From JAXLVB01 sp046329195 (GTDB lineage: Bacteria > Bacteroidota > Bacteroidia > Cytophagales > Spirosomataceae): a DNA stretch of 64,000 nucleotides. Positions 36,932 through 43,930 of this stretch are shown here, in pieces. The position numbers and the translations under genes were made by a program. The notes below the pieces were generated by a model that saw only the letters and a list, made by a program, of their open reading frames with translations, made no database searches and was not told where the DNA came from. The DNA is taken from NCBI GenBank assembly GCA_046329195.1, contig JAXLVB010000002.1, positions 1,922,001 through 1,986,000 on the forward strand. The letters run 5' to 3'. Within the stretch, counting starts at the first letter, position 1. Every line of letters starts with the position of its first letter.

Positions 36932-39922
36932 TTAGGGAATGGTAAATACTACTTGAATACTCGTACCCTTCCCTACTCCCGATTGAATCGCAAAGGTGGC
37001 ATTCGCTTTTTCGGCACGACGCTGCATGTTTACCAAGCCATTGATTCGCAAGAGTTTATCTTGTTCAAAGCCAATACCATCGTCAGTAATTTGAAGCGAA
37101 ACTTGCCTCGATACGCAAGCCAGTTGGATACTCAAGCGCTGGCATTGGGCGTGGCGCACCGAATTGCTCAAGGCTTCTTTCGCTATCAACACCATGCTAC
37201 TCACGATGTCTGAGCCCAATTTACGCTGAGGTTCTAAGCAATCCGACCCAAACACGCAGGTGATACCCTTGGCTTCGCATAGGTCATTGGCAAAGATATG
37301 GATACGGTCGGCGACTTTTTCGAGTGAATCGTTTTGAGGGTCAATCGCCCACACGATGTCGCTCATGGCTTCTATCAATTCACGAGAGGTGTTTCCAATG
37401 CGTTGCAGCAACGACGTAGGGTCAATGGCCTTGTTGGCTTGACGAAGCAGCAATTCAGACGTCAAGGCTATACGAGTAAGCCCTGAGCCGATGTCATCAT
37501 GTAAGTCGGCGGCGATGCGGGCACGGAGTCGTTCAATTTCGAGCAAGCGTCTGATTCTGACCTGAACCACAATAGCAATCACGCTGGCTATCAAGACAAA
37601 ACACCCTAACACAAACCACCACCTCGACCAGAATGGCGGTACAATCTCAAAGGCAAATCGCACCGGTTTAACACTCTCGACACCATCTGAGGTAATGGCT
37701 TTTGCCCAAAACACGTATTTACCAGACTCAAGCCCAGCCAAGTTTACGGATTCGGACAAACTAGGAACACTCCAATGGTTAAAGCTGCTACCCTCAAGTT
37801 TCCATTGAAAACGCACACTCCCATGACTCTGAAAATAAATCGTACTCAGTTCAAACACAAGATTGTTTTCATCCGACTCAAGTGTCAGTAGGTCATGCTT
37901 TTGCGGATACGGTTGTCCGTTGACCAACAGATTACTAAGCAACAGCGTGGGTTTAAAAATCGGCTTTTGGGTTCTTTTTTTATGAATCACTACTTCATAG
38001 TTGGTCGCAAGCCACCCAAAGCCATCTCGCAACACGCCCAGCGACCAAGTTGGCCCTTCAGGAAGTTCGTGATTTTCACTGAATTGCAAGGAATCGCCCT
38101 GATAATGAATAAACGCTACCCCTTGCCACGTACCCGCCCAAATGGTATGATCGGGACCTTCAACTATTCGAGTAATATGGTTGCTCAGTAGCCCATCGCT
38201 GGTTCGTAGCTGTCTGAGTTTGCCTTCTTTGGTAATCCGAATGAGCCCGCCATTATCCGTACCGAACCACATGGCCCCTTCTTGGTCTTGTAGTACCGAC
38301 GACACCTCGTTTTCGTTGCTGGCAGGAATGGTATTAGTCAGGGCGACAGGTTGTAAATGTTTATCAAACGTAACCACTGGCTTCCGTTCGTGAGCAAACC
38401 AAAAATTACCTTGATTATCTTCAAAGACGACTCGCCCATTCGACAACCGTTTGCCGGGGTCAAAACTTAGTTTTTTGATGAGTCGAGGCTGAGGCAACGT
38501 TATATCTACCACATACAGAATTGGTTTGTCGGCATCGCTACACCAAAGTCGGCCTTTGCTATCTACAAAAATCCAGTTGGTTTTTAGCTTAGGCCAGCCT
38601 GTTCGTGGGCCAATTTCTCGCTTAAAACGCAGCAGAAAACCACTTTTTTGGGGCGTTACCCCCATATTGGCTAAGTGACCATCGTCTGTTCCTAACCAAA
38701 GTTGATTCGTGGCAACGGCCTTGATTGCCCCCATCGTTTTGGTGTAATTGGCATCAAAAGAAAACACCTTGCCTTCGGCAAAAGTCCCGCCCGTCTGCTG
38801 CTCAATCACGTGTAGCCCATCGGGTGAGGTGTACCACAACCGCCCATCCGCATCGGTATCGGCCAAGCCGGCGGCAAAAGGATAAGGGAATCGAATCGTC
38901 TCCGTTTCTTCTACTTTGTAAATCCCCTTGCCATACGACCCAAACCAAAGGTTTTGCTCTCGGTCCACAAAAATGGTACTGCCAGAGGCAAAAGGTAAGC
39001 CATGATGTGTAGAAAAGGACGATGATTCTGGAATAGACCTGCTATTCATTTTGAGAAACCCCTGCTTGGTAGCAATCCACCAAAAACCCTGGGCATCTTC
39101 GATAGCGTAATTAGGTACCAATTGCCCTAAATCAATGGTTTGCAGCACATCCTTGCCATCAATCAGATAGAGCCGATGTTGATTAGCACATCCAACTAAC
39201 AGCTTGCCATTGCGGAGTTGAGTAGCCCAGTCGAAATGGTCGTTGGGGCGAGGGGGCGAGAATGCCACCGAAAGCTCTTTAGTCTGTAAATCAAGCTGAT
39301 ACAATTGACCATTCGCTATAAGTTTGACTTGATTCGGGCTTATTTTAATGACATCGCCCGAGGGAGTAAACTTAAACGAACGCATCATTTTTATATCCTC
39401 TCGGATGGGTACGATAGTCCCCCCTTTCCGGACAAACACCCCCTTTTCTGTTCCGATGAACAGGGTACTTGGACTCATTTCGCAAAGGGCTGTTACCAAG
39501 TTACTCCCGGGTGTTTTTCCAACATCATAATGGACAAACTGCTGTCCATCAAACTCAAACAACCCGTTGCCATTGCCACCCATCCAAATGTGTCCATCGG
39601 CGGTTTGAACCATACTCAATTGAATACCCAGCGGGGTGTTGTCGCTTGATCGTTCAAAATTAGTAAAATGCCGCCCATCAAATCGGCTAATACCAGCGTC
39701 GGTTGCTATCCAGAGATAACCCGCTTTGTCTTGAAAAACAATATAAACGGTATTAGAAAGAAGCCCGTCACGAGTGCTGTAATTCCGAATTGGTAACTCT
39801 TGGGCATGAAGTGACATGCTCCATCCCAATACCCCTATCAGCCACAAACAAAGGCGCCTTCGTGCCTGTGACCACGACACGGAGCAACCACTTGGCATCG
39901 AATATAAGAGATAGAGGCTCAT
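36932..39922 (-). CDS. Two-component sensor histidine kinase with propeller sensor (Reg_prop, Y_Y_Y, HisKA_3)
   Basis: This 996-residue protein has an N-terminal signal/anchor segment, then many propeller repeats of the two-component regulator type (DKAGYLWIATDAGISRFDG, DREQNLWFGSYGKGIYK, DQEGAMWFGTDNGGLIRI). A Y_Y_Y domain follows near 690-755 (GLESGKYVFWAKAITSDG), then one transmembrane helix around 768-788. HisKA_3 has phospho-acceptor His808 (ADLHDDIGSGL), and the C-terminal HATPase_c has DDGIGFEQ. It is probably an envelope sensor of glycan-derived ligands. It lies 12 bp after the response regulator and before the heparinase-like gene. Start could be ATG 39922 or the next ATG at 39898, which leaves a cleaner signal peptide. 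Confidence 0.9.
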   Translation of the reverse strand: MSLYLLYSMPSGCSVSWSQARRRLCLWLIGVLGWSMSLHAQELPIRNYSTRDGLLSNTVYIVFQDKAGYLWIATDAGISRFDGRHFTNFERSSDNTPLGIQLSMVQTADGHIWMGGNGNGLFEFDGQQFVHYDVGKTPGSNLVTALCEMSPSTLFIGTEKGVFVRKGGTIVPIREDIKMMRSFKFTPSGDVIKISPNQVKLIANGQLYQLDLQTKELSVAFSPPRPNDHFDWATQLRNGKLLVGCANQHRLYLIDGKDVLQTIDLGQLVPNYAIEDAQGFWWIATKQGFLKMNSRSIPESSSFSTHHGLPFASGSTIFVDREQNLWFGSYGKGIYKVEETETIRFPYPFAAGLADTDADGRLWYTSPDGLHVIEQQTGGTFAEGKVFSFDANYTKTMGAIKAVATNQLWLGTDDGHLANMGVTPQKSGFLLRFKREIGPRTGWPKLKTNWIFVDSKGRLWCSDADKPILYVVDITLPQPRLIKKLSFDPGKRLSNGRVVFEDNQGNFWFAHERKPVVTFDKHLQPVALTNTIPASNENEVSSVLQDQEGAMWFGTDNGGLIRITKEGKLRQLRTSDGLLSNHITRIVEGPDHTIWAGTWQGVAFIHYQGDSLQFSENHELPEGPTWSLGVLRDGFGWLATNYEVVIHKKRTQKPIFKPTLLLSNLLVNGQPYPQKHDLLTLESDENNLVFELSTIYFQSHGSVRFQWKLEGSSFNHWSVPSLSESVNLAGLESGKYVFWAKAITSDGVESVKPVRFAFEIVPPFWSRWWFVLGCFVLIASVIAIVVQVRIRRLLEIERLRARIAADLHDDIGSGLTRIALTSELLLRQANKAIDPTSLLQRIGNTSRELIEAMSDIVWAIDPQNDSLEKVADRIHIFANDLCEAKGITCVFGSDCLEPQRKLGSDIVSSMVLIAKEALSNSVRHAQCQRLSIQLACVSRQVSLQITDDGIGFEQDKLLRINGLVNMQRRAEKANATFAIQSGVGKGTSIQVVFTIP

Positions 39923-39934
39923 GCAAAAAATCGC

Positions 39935-40591
39935 TCAAAATAGCTTGTATTTCATGGCTTTAGCCACGGCTTCCATCCGAGAACGCACGTGCATTTTTTC
40001 GTAAATATTATGCAAATGAAACCGCACCGTATGTACGCTCACAAACAGCTTATCCGCAATGGTTTTGTATTGATGTCCCTCTATCAACAGCCGAAGCACG
40101 TCCAGTTCTCGCTCCGATAACTCGGCAATGGCTTGCTCGGCAGGCGGTTTTTGTTGAAAAAACTGAAGCACCTTTCGAGCTACTTCGCCACTCATAGGGG
40201 CGCCGCCTTCGTAGGCGTCTTGGATGGCTCGAAGGAGGCGGTCGGTAGGTGTTTTTTTGAGAATATAGCCGCTGGCCCCCGCCCGCAACGATTGAAAAAT
40301 CAGATCGTCGGAGCTGTACACCGTCTGCATCAGTACGATTAGGTTCGGAAACCGCTGCTTCAATGCCTCTACACACTGCACCCCCGACTGGTTGGGCAGT
40401 CCAATGTCCATTAGCACCACATCGGGTAACGAACTGGCTACAAGGCCATTGAGCACCTCGGCGCAGTTTCTGAACGTTCCGTAGCAAGCAAAGCCCTCAG
40501 TTTGGTCCAAAATCCATTGCAAGGCTTCGCATACATCAGCGTCGTCGTCCACAATGGCCACCGACAGCGTAGGAGGAGTTGTCATAAGCAT
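39935..40591 (-). CDS. NarL/LuxR-type response regulator
   Basis: This 218-residue protein has an N-terminal receiver domain (residues 8-130) with acidic pocket DDD at 15-17, phospho-acceptor Asp62 (VVLMDIGLP) and the Lys/Pro element ILKKTP. A C-terminal LuxR-type helix-turn-helix follows (ELSERELDVLRLLIEGHQYK ... VSVHTVRFHLHNIYEKM). It is the partner of the downstream propeller kinase, 12 bp away on the same strand. ATG at 40591 or 40585 (MTTPPTL) would fit. An 18-bp palindrome and a likely binding site lie upstream, which suggests autoregulation. Confidence 0.92.
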   Translation of the reverse strand: MLMTTPPTLSVAIVDDDADVCEALQWILDQTEGFACYGTFRNCAEVLNGLVASSLPDVVLMDIGLPNQSGVQCVEALKQRFPNLIVLMQTVYSSDDLIFQSLRAGASGYILKKTPTDRLLRAIQDAYEGGAPMSGEVARKVLQFFQQKPPAEQAIAELSERELDVLRLLIEGHQYKTIADKLFVSVHTVRFHLHNIYEKMHVRSRMEAVAKAMKYKLF

Positions 40592-40599
40592 ACCTGTAA

Positions 40600-40617
40600 A
40601 GCCCTAAAATTAGGGCT
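40600..40617. promoter_or_regulatory. Palindrome directly upstream of the response-regulator start
   Basis: AGCCCTAA AA TTAGGGCT at 40600-40617 is an 8-bp perfect inverted repeat with two central bases, 8 bp upstream of ATG 40591. It could be an operator overlapping the leader or, in RNA, a small hairpin near the ribosome entry site. Confidence 0.4.
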
Positions 40618-40634
40618 ATTTCTTGAATCTCCAC

Positions 40635-40650
40635 CTGAACATTTGAACAG
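40635..40650 (-). promoter_or_regulatory. Operator-like site before the response-regulator gene
   Basis: CTGAACATTTGAACAG at 40635-40650 matches the site at 36914-36929 in 13 of 16 positions, with the same flanking GTT. It is 44 bp upstream of the first gene of the operon. This is the expected place for activation or autoregulation by the operon's own NarL-type regulator. Binding is inferred, not shown. Confidence 0.5.
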
Positions 40651-40883
40651 TTCTGGCCAATAGGCCTGTTTTTAAGAGGAAAGCTACCCGAAAAAGGAAC
40701 ATCCAACAAACCTATAAGCGTTGGGGTTGCTTGCTAATGCTTTTTTTCTCCAAACTTGTTTCTAACTGACACCCCAACAATTTTTTCGTCACTCTGTCCT
40801 GCTGTCCTGCCCCCAGAGAGCGGTGCCAAAAATAAGTAGAGAAATAATGGACAACTATTATTTTCACACTTAAAACAAGCACC

Positions 40884-41183
40884 ATGCGAAAGAGCAGATT
40901 CAACGAGAGCCAGCGCAGAGCCATACTGGACAGCTACCTGAAAGGAGCCAAGACAGTAGAGGCCCTGTGCGAAGAACACCAAATAAGCCCAGCCACGTTC
41001 TACAAGTGGAAGAACGAGGCAGAGACACAACAGCAGGAGGATAAGCGCCGACTCAAGGAACTCGAACAGGAGAATCTCCGCCTGAAAAAGATGTACGCCG
41101 AGCTGCAACTCAAGCACGAGGTGGTCAGCCAGGCGGTGGAGTTCCTAAAAAAGAAGCAGGCTCAGCAGAAAAGGTGGAACTGA
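40884..41183 (+). CDS. IS3-family transposase OrfA
   Basis: This 99-residue protein has an N-terminal helix-turn-helix (RRAILDSYLKGAKTVEALCE, ISPATFYKWKNE) and a leucine-zipper-like C-terminus (KELEQENLRLKKMYAELQLK) as in IS3-family OrfA. The end of the gene has CTA AAA AAG, an A-AAA-AAG slippery heptamer used for -1 frameshifting into OrfB. After a -1 shift the frame continues into VELMGHV. The TGA stop overlaps an ATG of orfB (TGATG at 41181-41185). OrfA is intact; the complex cannot work because orfB is broken. Confidence 0.85.
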   Translation: MRKSRFNESQRRAILDSYLKGAKTVEALCEEHQISPATFYKWKNEAETQQQEDKRRLKELEQENLRLKKMYAELQLKHEVVSQAVEFLKKKQAQQKRWN

Positions 41184-42024
41184 TGGGTCATGTACAGGGT
41201 AAACAGGCCGGGTTGAGCAAACGCCGCATCTGCCAGTGGCTGCGCCTGAGACGCTCGACGGAGTATGAGCAGAAAGGGCGCAAATCGACGGCCATGACCA
41301 CCGATTGGCCACCCATGGGTGGAAAGGATGAAGCAGATTAGGCGGGAACACCCGGCATGGGGCTTCCGCCTGATGTTGGCCTACCTGAAGAACCAAGGCG
41401 AAGGAATCGGCAGGCACCGTGCATACCGGCTTTATCAGAGCGCAAGACTGAGTCTGCACAGGAACCCAAAAAAGCCCCGCATCAAGCGAGCATTCGAGGG
41501 TTTGCTGCCGCCAGAGAAAATCAACGAAGGCTGGGCGATGGACTTCCTGAGCGAGTGGGTGATGGGGGACAAACAGCAGAGCGTGCGAATCATAAACGTG
41601 GTGGACGAGTGCTCGAGAAAAGACCTCTGGGTGGAAGCCGCTACGAGCATCACCGCCCCCAAACTGGTGGAAACCCTCGACAGGATTGGTCAAATGAGGG
41701 CCTCCCCCGCTATGTCCGCTGCGACAACGGCCGGAATTCATCAGTCAAGCACTTGCTGGGTGGGCAGCGGCTAGGGGTGTTGAAATCAAGTTCATCCAAC
41801 CGGGTAAGCCGACCCAGAACGGAATCATTGAGCGGCTCAACGGAACGCTTCGAAAGGAGTGCCTGAACTTGAATTGGTTCTATTCTCTCGAGGAAATCAA
41901 CGACCTGTTGACAACATGGCACAGCAACTATAATTTTCTCAGGCCACATTCCTGCTTGAAATATCAAACACCTGCTAACTTTGAAAAACTAAATCAGAAT
42001 CTCTACTTTAAAATGGTACCGTAA
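41183..42024 (+). pseudogene. IS3-family transposase OrfB, frameshifted
   Basis: The DDE transposase is split over three frames. Compared with the inverted copy there is an extra base near 41304-41320, a missing base near 41695-41708, and a shift near 41729-41732 (GACAACGGCCGGAATTC; restoring one G gives DNGPEFISQAL). Conserved pieces include MKQIRREHPAWGFRL, INEGWAMDFLSEWV and IIERLNGTLRKECLN. The catalytic D...D...E set is present across frames but no single product can contain it, so this copy is inactive. Confidence 0.85.
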
Positions 42025-42490
42025 GACAGGGGGCAGGACAACCAACCCCTTTTGATAAAAGCCTATGTTCAAGATTGTTTATTAAATATATTTTATCATC
42101 TTTATATTTGTAATTACATTTTTCATAGAACAATAATGAATCTAATCTTGAAAAAACAATAAACTCTTCTCTTTCGATTAAGGATGATACATAAGCTTCA
42201 CCGTATTCTAAAAGATTTTTACCTATTCCTTGTCTTCTAAAATCATTATCGGTTGCGATTTGGCAAGTTTGAATATTATTTTTATTTATTCTCATTGTTA
42301 ATGCCGAAACTACTCTATCATTCGATTTAGCAATAAAATGAAAATAATTTGTTTTTTTTTCATTCTCAATTTGTTCTTGGGAAATAACAAGTCCTAAAGG
42401 TTTTCTCAATATTTTTTCCCTAAGTATCAAGGATTGATTATAGTAATTTGACAATAGGTCAACCTTTTCTATTTGATAAATATTATTCAT
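42008..42490 (-). CDS. GNAT-family N-acetyltransferase, last gene of the AT-rich cassette
   Basis: This protein has 160 residues from ATG 42490; a TTG two codons upstream is unlikely. The acetyl-CoA binding core is visible as DNDFRRQGIGKNLLEYGEAY, with a preceding strand (VVSALTMRIN) and a C-terminal SLLFYEKCNYKYKDD, all standard for GNAT. The ATG overlaps the JmjC-like gene stop by 8 nt, so the two are coupled. The last 10 or so residues (CPAPCLTVPF) are read from the end of the left IS copy, so the native stop has been replaced. It might acetylate the small peptide encoded upstream, or be a resistance gene. Base composition is AT-rich. Confidence 0.75.
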   Translation of the reverse strand: MNNIYQIEKVDLLSNYYNQSLILREKILRKPLGLVISQEQIENEKKTNYFHFIAKSNDRVVSALTMRINKNNIQTCQIATDNDFRRQGIGKNLLEYGEAYVSSLIEREEFIVFSRLDSLLFYEKCNYKYKDDKIYLINNLEHRLLSKGVGCPAPCLTVPF

Positions 42491-43607
42491 TTTCAAAAGA
42501 TAATAAGTTCTCTTGCAAAAGTGTTTTACACAAGTAAAGTATTTGTTCCCGACTTAAGTCAAATTCTGTTGCATTAATGTTGTATAGTTTTAACGGCTCA
42601 TTTGTCAGCAGGAATTGAACAAGTCGTTCCGCTTTTTTAACTAATCTGATTCTGTTGTTGTTAAAAATAATTGTAATAGTATCTTCTTGTGTAGTTAGCG
42701 TTATATTAATAGTTTTTCTAATAGACACTATTTTGTTAGTTAAGATTTCTAAATCTTGATTTTTGAGTGTAAAAGGGAAATTAAGACTTGATTGTACCCA
42801 TAAATTATTTTTACAGAAGTTTTTGTACTTATCATCTAATTCTTTGTCATTCAAAGTGGCTTCCAATATTGATTTTAACCTTTTAAATTGAGACGTGTAA
42901 TTAAAGGTCAGCTCTTCTCGCCATATAGGTTCTTCTGACAATTCATCTTTTAACCAACTCAGAAAATCTAATCCAGTTCTTGACTTTATCCCTAAAGTAA
43001 GATGTATTGACGGTTCATTTTGTGCTATTGGTGCATGCCAATGACCTCTTGGAAGATAAAGAAAATCTCCTGCGGTAAGTGTGCAATCTAAATATGGTTC
43101 ACTTTCGGGCTTTTCTTTACCATGTGTTTTCATATTAAAAACAGGAAATTCCAAAGTCGGTTCGTAAACCGTCCATTTTTTATTTCCTGCAATCTGAAAG
43201 ACAAATACATCGTGTGTGTCATAATGTAAATTAAAACCCCCAATGTTTGGCTGACCTAAATACATATTTACCTGAACGGGTTCTTGAAAAAAGAAACCAA
43301 CTTCTTCTGCAAGTTGTCCAACTTTTTGGTTTTTTTGATGTAATTTATTTATTATCAGAGTTGAACCATTATTTATTTCTGCTCTCAAATCATTTTTTGA
43401 AAAATATTCTTTGAATTTTCCACTATTTACGAGTAAAATGTCTTTGTCTGGTAAAATTGATGAATCAATAATATTATTTATATCATTCCAATCAAAAATG
43501 GATTGAAATTTTTTGGAATCACCTTCAATAAAAAGCCCCTTCTTTTTAAAAAAAGAAGTTTTGAAGGTGTCCATTGAAATAGGTTCAAGTATTTTTTGGA
43601 TATTCAT
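42483..43607 (-). CDS. JmjC/cupin-4-like Fe(II)/2-oxoglutarate oxygenase
   Basis: This protein has 374 residues from ATG 43607. The double-stranded beta-helix motifs of JmjC-type protein hydroxylases are visible: HYDTHDVFVFQIAGNKKW with His128 and Asp130 as the first two iron ligands, then LTAGDFLYLPRGHWHAP with His191 (or His189) as the third, followed by IHLTLGI. It resembles the ribosomal oxygenase/FIH group, whose members hydroxylate Asn, Asp, His or Arg side chains. The C-terminal half is a poorly conserved helical region. It sits between a tiny leader/core-like peptide gene and a GNAT gene. I start at 43607 because the ATG at 43622 falls within a hairpin arm. Confidence 0.8.
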   Translation of the reverse strand: MNIQKILEPISMDTFKTSFFKKKGLFIEGDSKKFQSIFDWNDINNIIDSSILPDKDILLVNSGKFKEYFSKNDLRAEINNGSTLIINKLHQKNQKVGQLAEEVGFFFQEPVQVNMYLGQPNIGGFNLHYDTHDVFVFQIAGNKKWTVYEPTLEFPVFNMKTHGKEKPESEPYLDCTLTAGDFLYLPRGHWHAPIAQNEPSIHLTLGIKSRTGLDFLSWLKDELSEEPIWREELTFNYTSQFKRLKSILEATLNDKELDDKYKNFCKNNLWVQSSLNFPFTLKNQDLEILTNKIVSIRKTINITLTTQEDTITIIFNNNRIRLVKKAERLVQFLLTNEPLKLYNINATEFDLSREQILYLCKTLLQENLLSFENE

Positions 43608-43619
43608 GTGAAAATTTAA

Positions 43620-43654
43620 CATAAGTAGAACAGAAAACTGCTATTCTACTTATG
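43620..43654 (-). promoter_or_regulatory. Hairpin between peptide gene and oxygenase gene
   Basis: CATAAGTAGAA (43620-43630) and TTCTACTTATG (43644-43654) form a perfect 11-bp stem with a 13-base loop. On the minus strand it lies 73 bases after the small peptide's stop and 12 bases before the ATG at 43607. In many peptide-antibiotic operons a stem-loop here lets the precursor be made in excess of the enzymes. The ATG at 43622 is within the arm. Confidence 0.6.
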
Positions 43655-43727
43655 AACTTTAATGTTTGGCATCGGTTGAAATTTCTACTTTGTTTCCAAA
43701 TCAGAAAATTGTCTTGAATGGTTAAAC

Positions 43728-43871
43728 TTAGTTAGTACCGTGTTCACCATCGCTTGGATTTTCTCCATGGTCTCCAGAATCACTTGTGAGATTTGAAAGA
43801 TTAAACTTTGGAGTAACGATTTGAATCTTTTCGATTTCAACAACTAAATCCTCTAAATTTTGATTGTTCAT
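43728..43871 (-). CDS. 47-residue precursor-like peptide (candidate RiPP precursor)
   Basis: This ORF is too short for usual gene calling. It reads MNNQNLEDLVVEIEKIQIV and continues TPKFNLSNLTSDSGDHGENP, ending SDGEHGTN. The N-terminal half is a hydrophobic/charged helix like a RiPP leader; the C-terminal half is a Gly/Asp/His/Asn-rich repeat (SGDHGENP/SDGEHG) like a core. It is the first gene before the JmjC-like oxygenase and GNAT on the same strand, 58 bp inside the right IS copy. FIH/JmjC enzymes modify Asn, Asp and His, which fill the putative core. The assignment is inference; the coding evidence is context and composition. Confidence 0.55.
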   Translation of the reverse strand: MNNQNLEDLVVEIEKIQIVTPKFNLSNLTSDSGDHGENPSDGEHGTN

Positions 43872-43930
43872 AATCTTTGAATTTTATAATTATTGCCTAC
43901 TCTATCCAGTTTTCGGCTTCCCTGTTTTTG

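Larger units (their letters stand above)
40803..42040 (+). mobile_element. IS3-family insertion sequence, left copy (decayed)
   Basis: This 1238-bp element begins TGTCCTGCCCCC (40803-40814) and ends GGGGGCAGGACA (42029-42040), a perfect 12-bp terminal inverted repeat with imperfect similarity for about 40 bp (inner GGTGCC / GGTACC and AAGTAGAGA). It encodes orfA and a broken orfB. The same element lies inverted at 43931-45163. The left end carries an extra partial TGTCCTGC just outside (40795-40802). I see no target-site duplication. It is inserted upstream of the response-regulator operon. Confidence 0.9.

Noticed and set aside
41357..41866. Long plus-strand ORF in the left IS copy
   Set aside because: It is mostly an out-of-frame reading of the broken orfB; only pieces of the true frame are in it.
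40795..42045. Target-site duplication at the left IS copy
   Set aside because: Flanks differ (CCTGC before, ACCAA after); the extra TGTCCTGC on the left resembles the IS end rather than a target copy.
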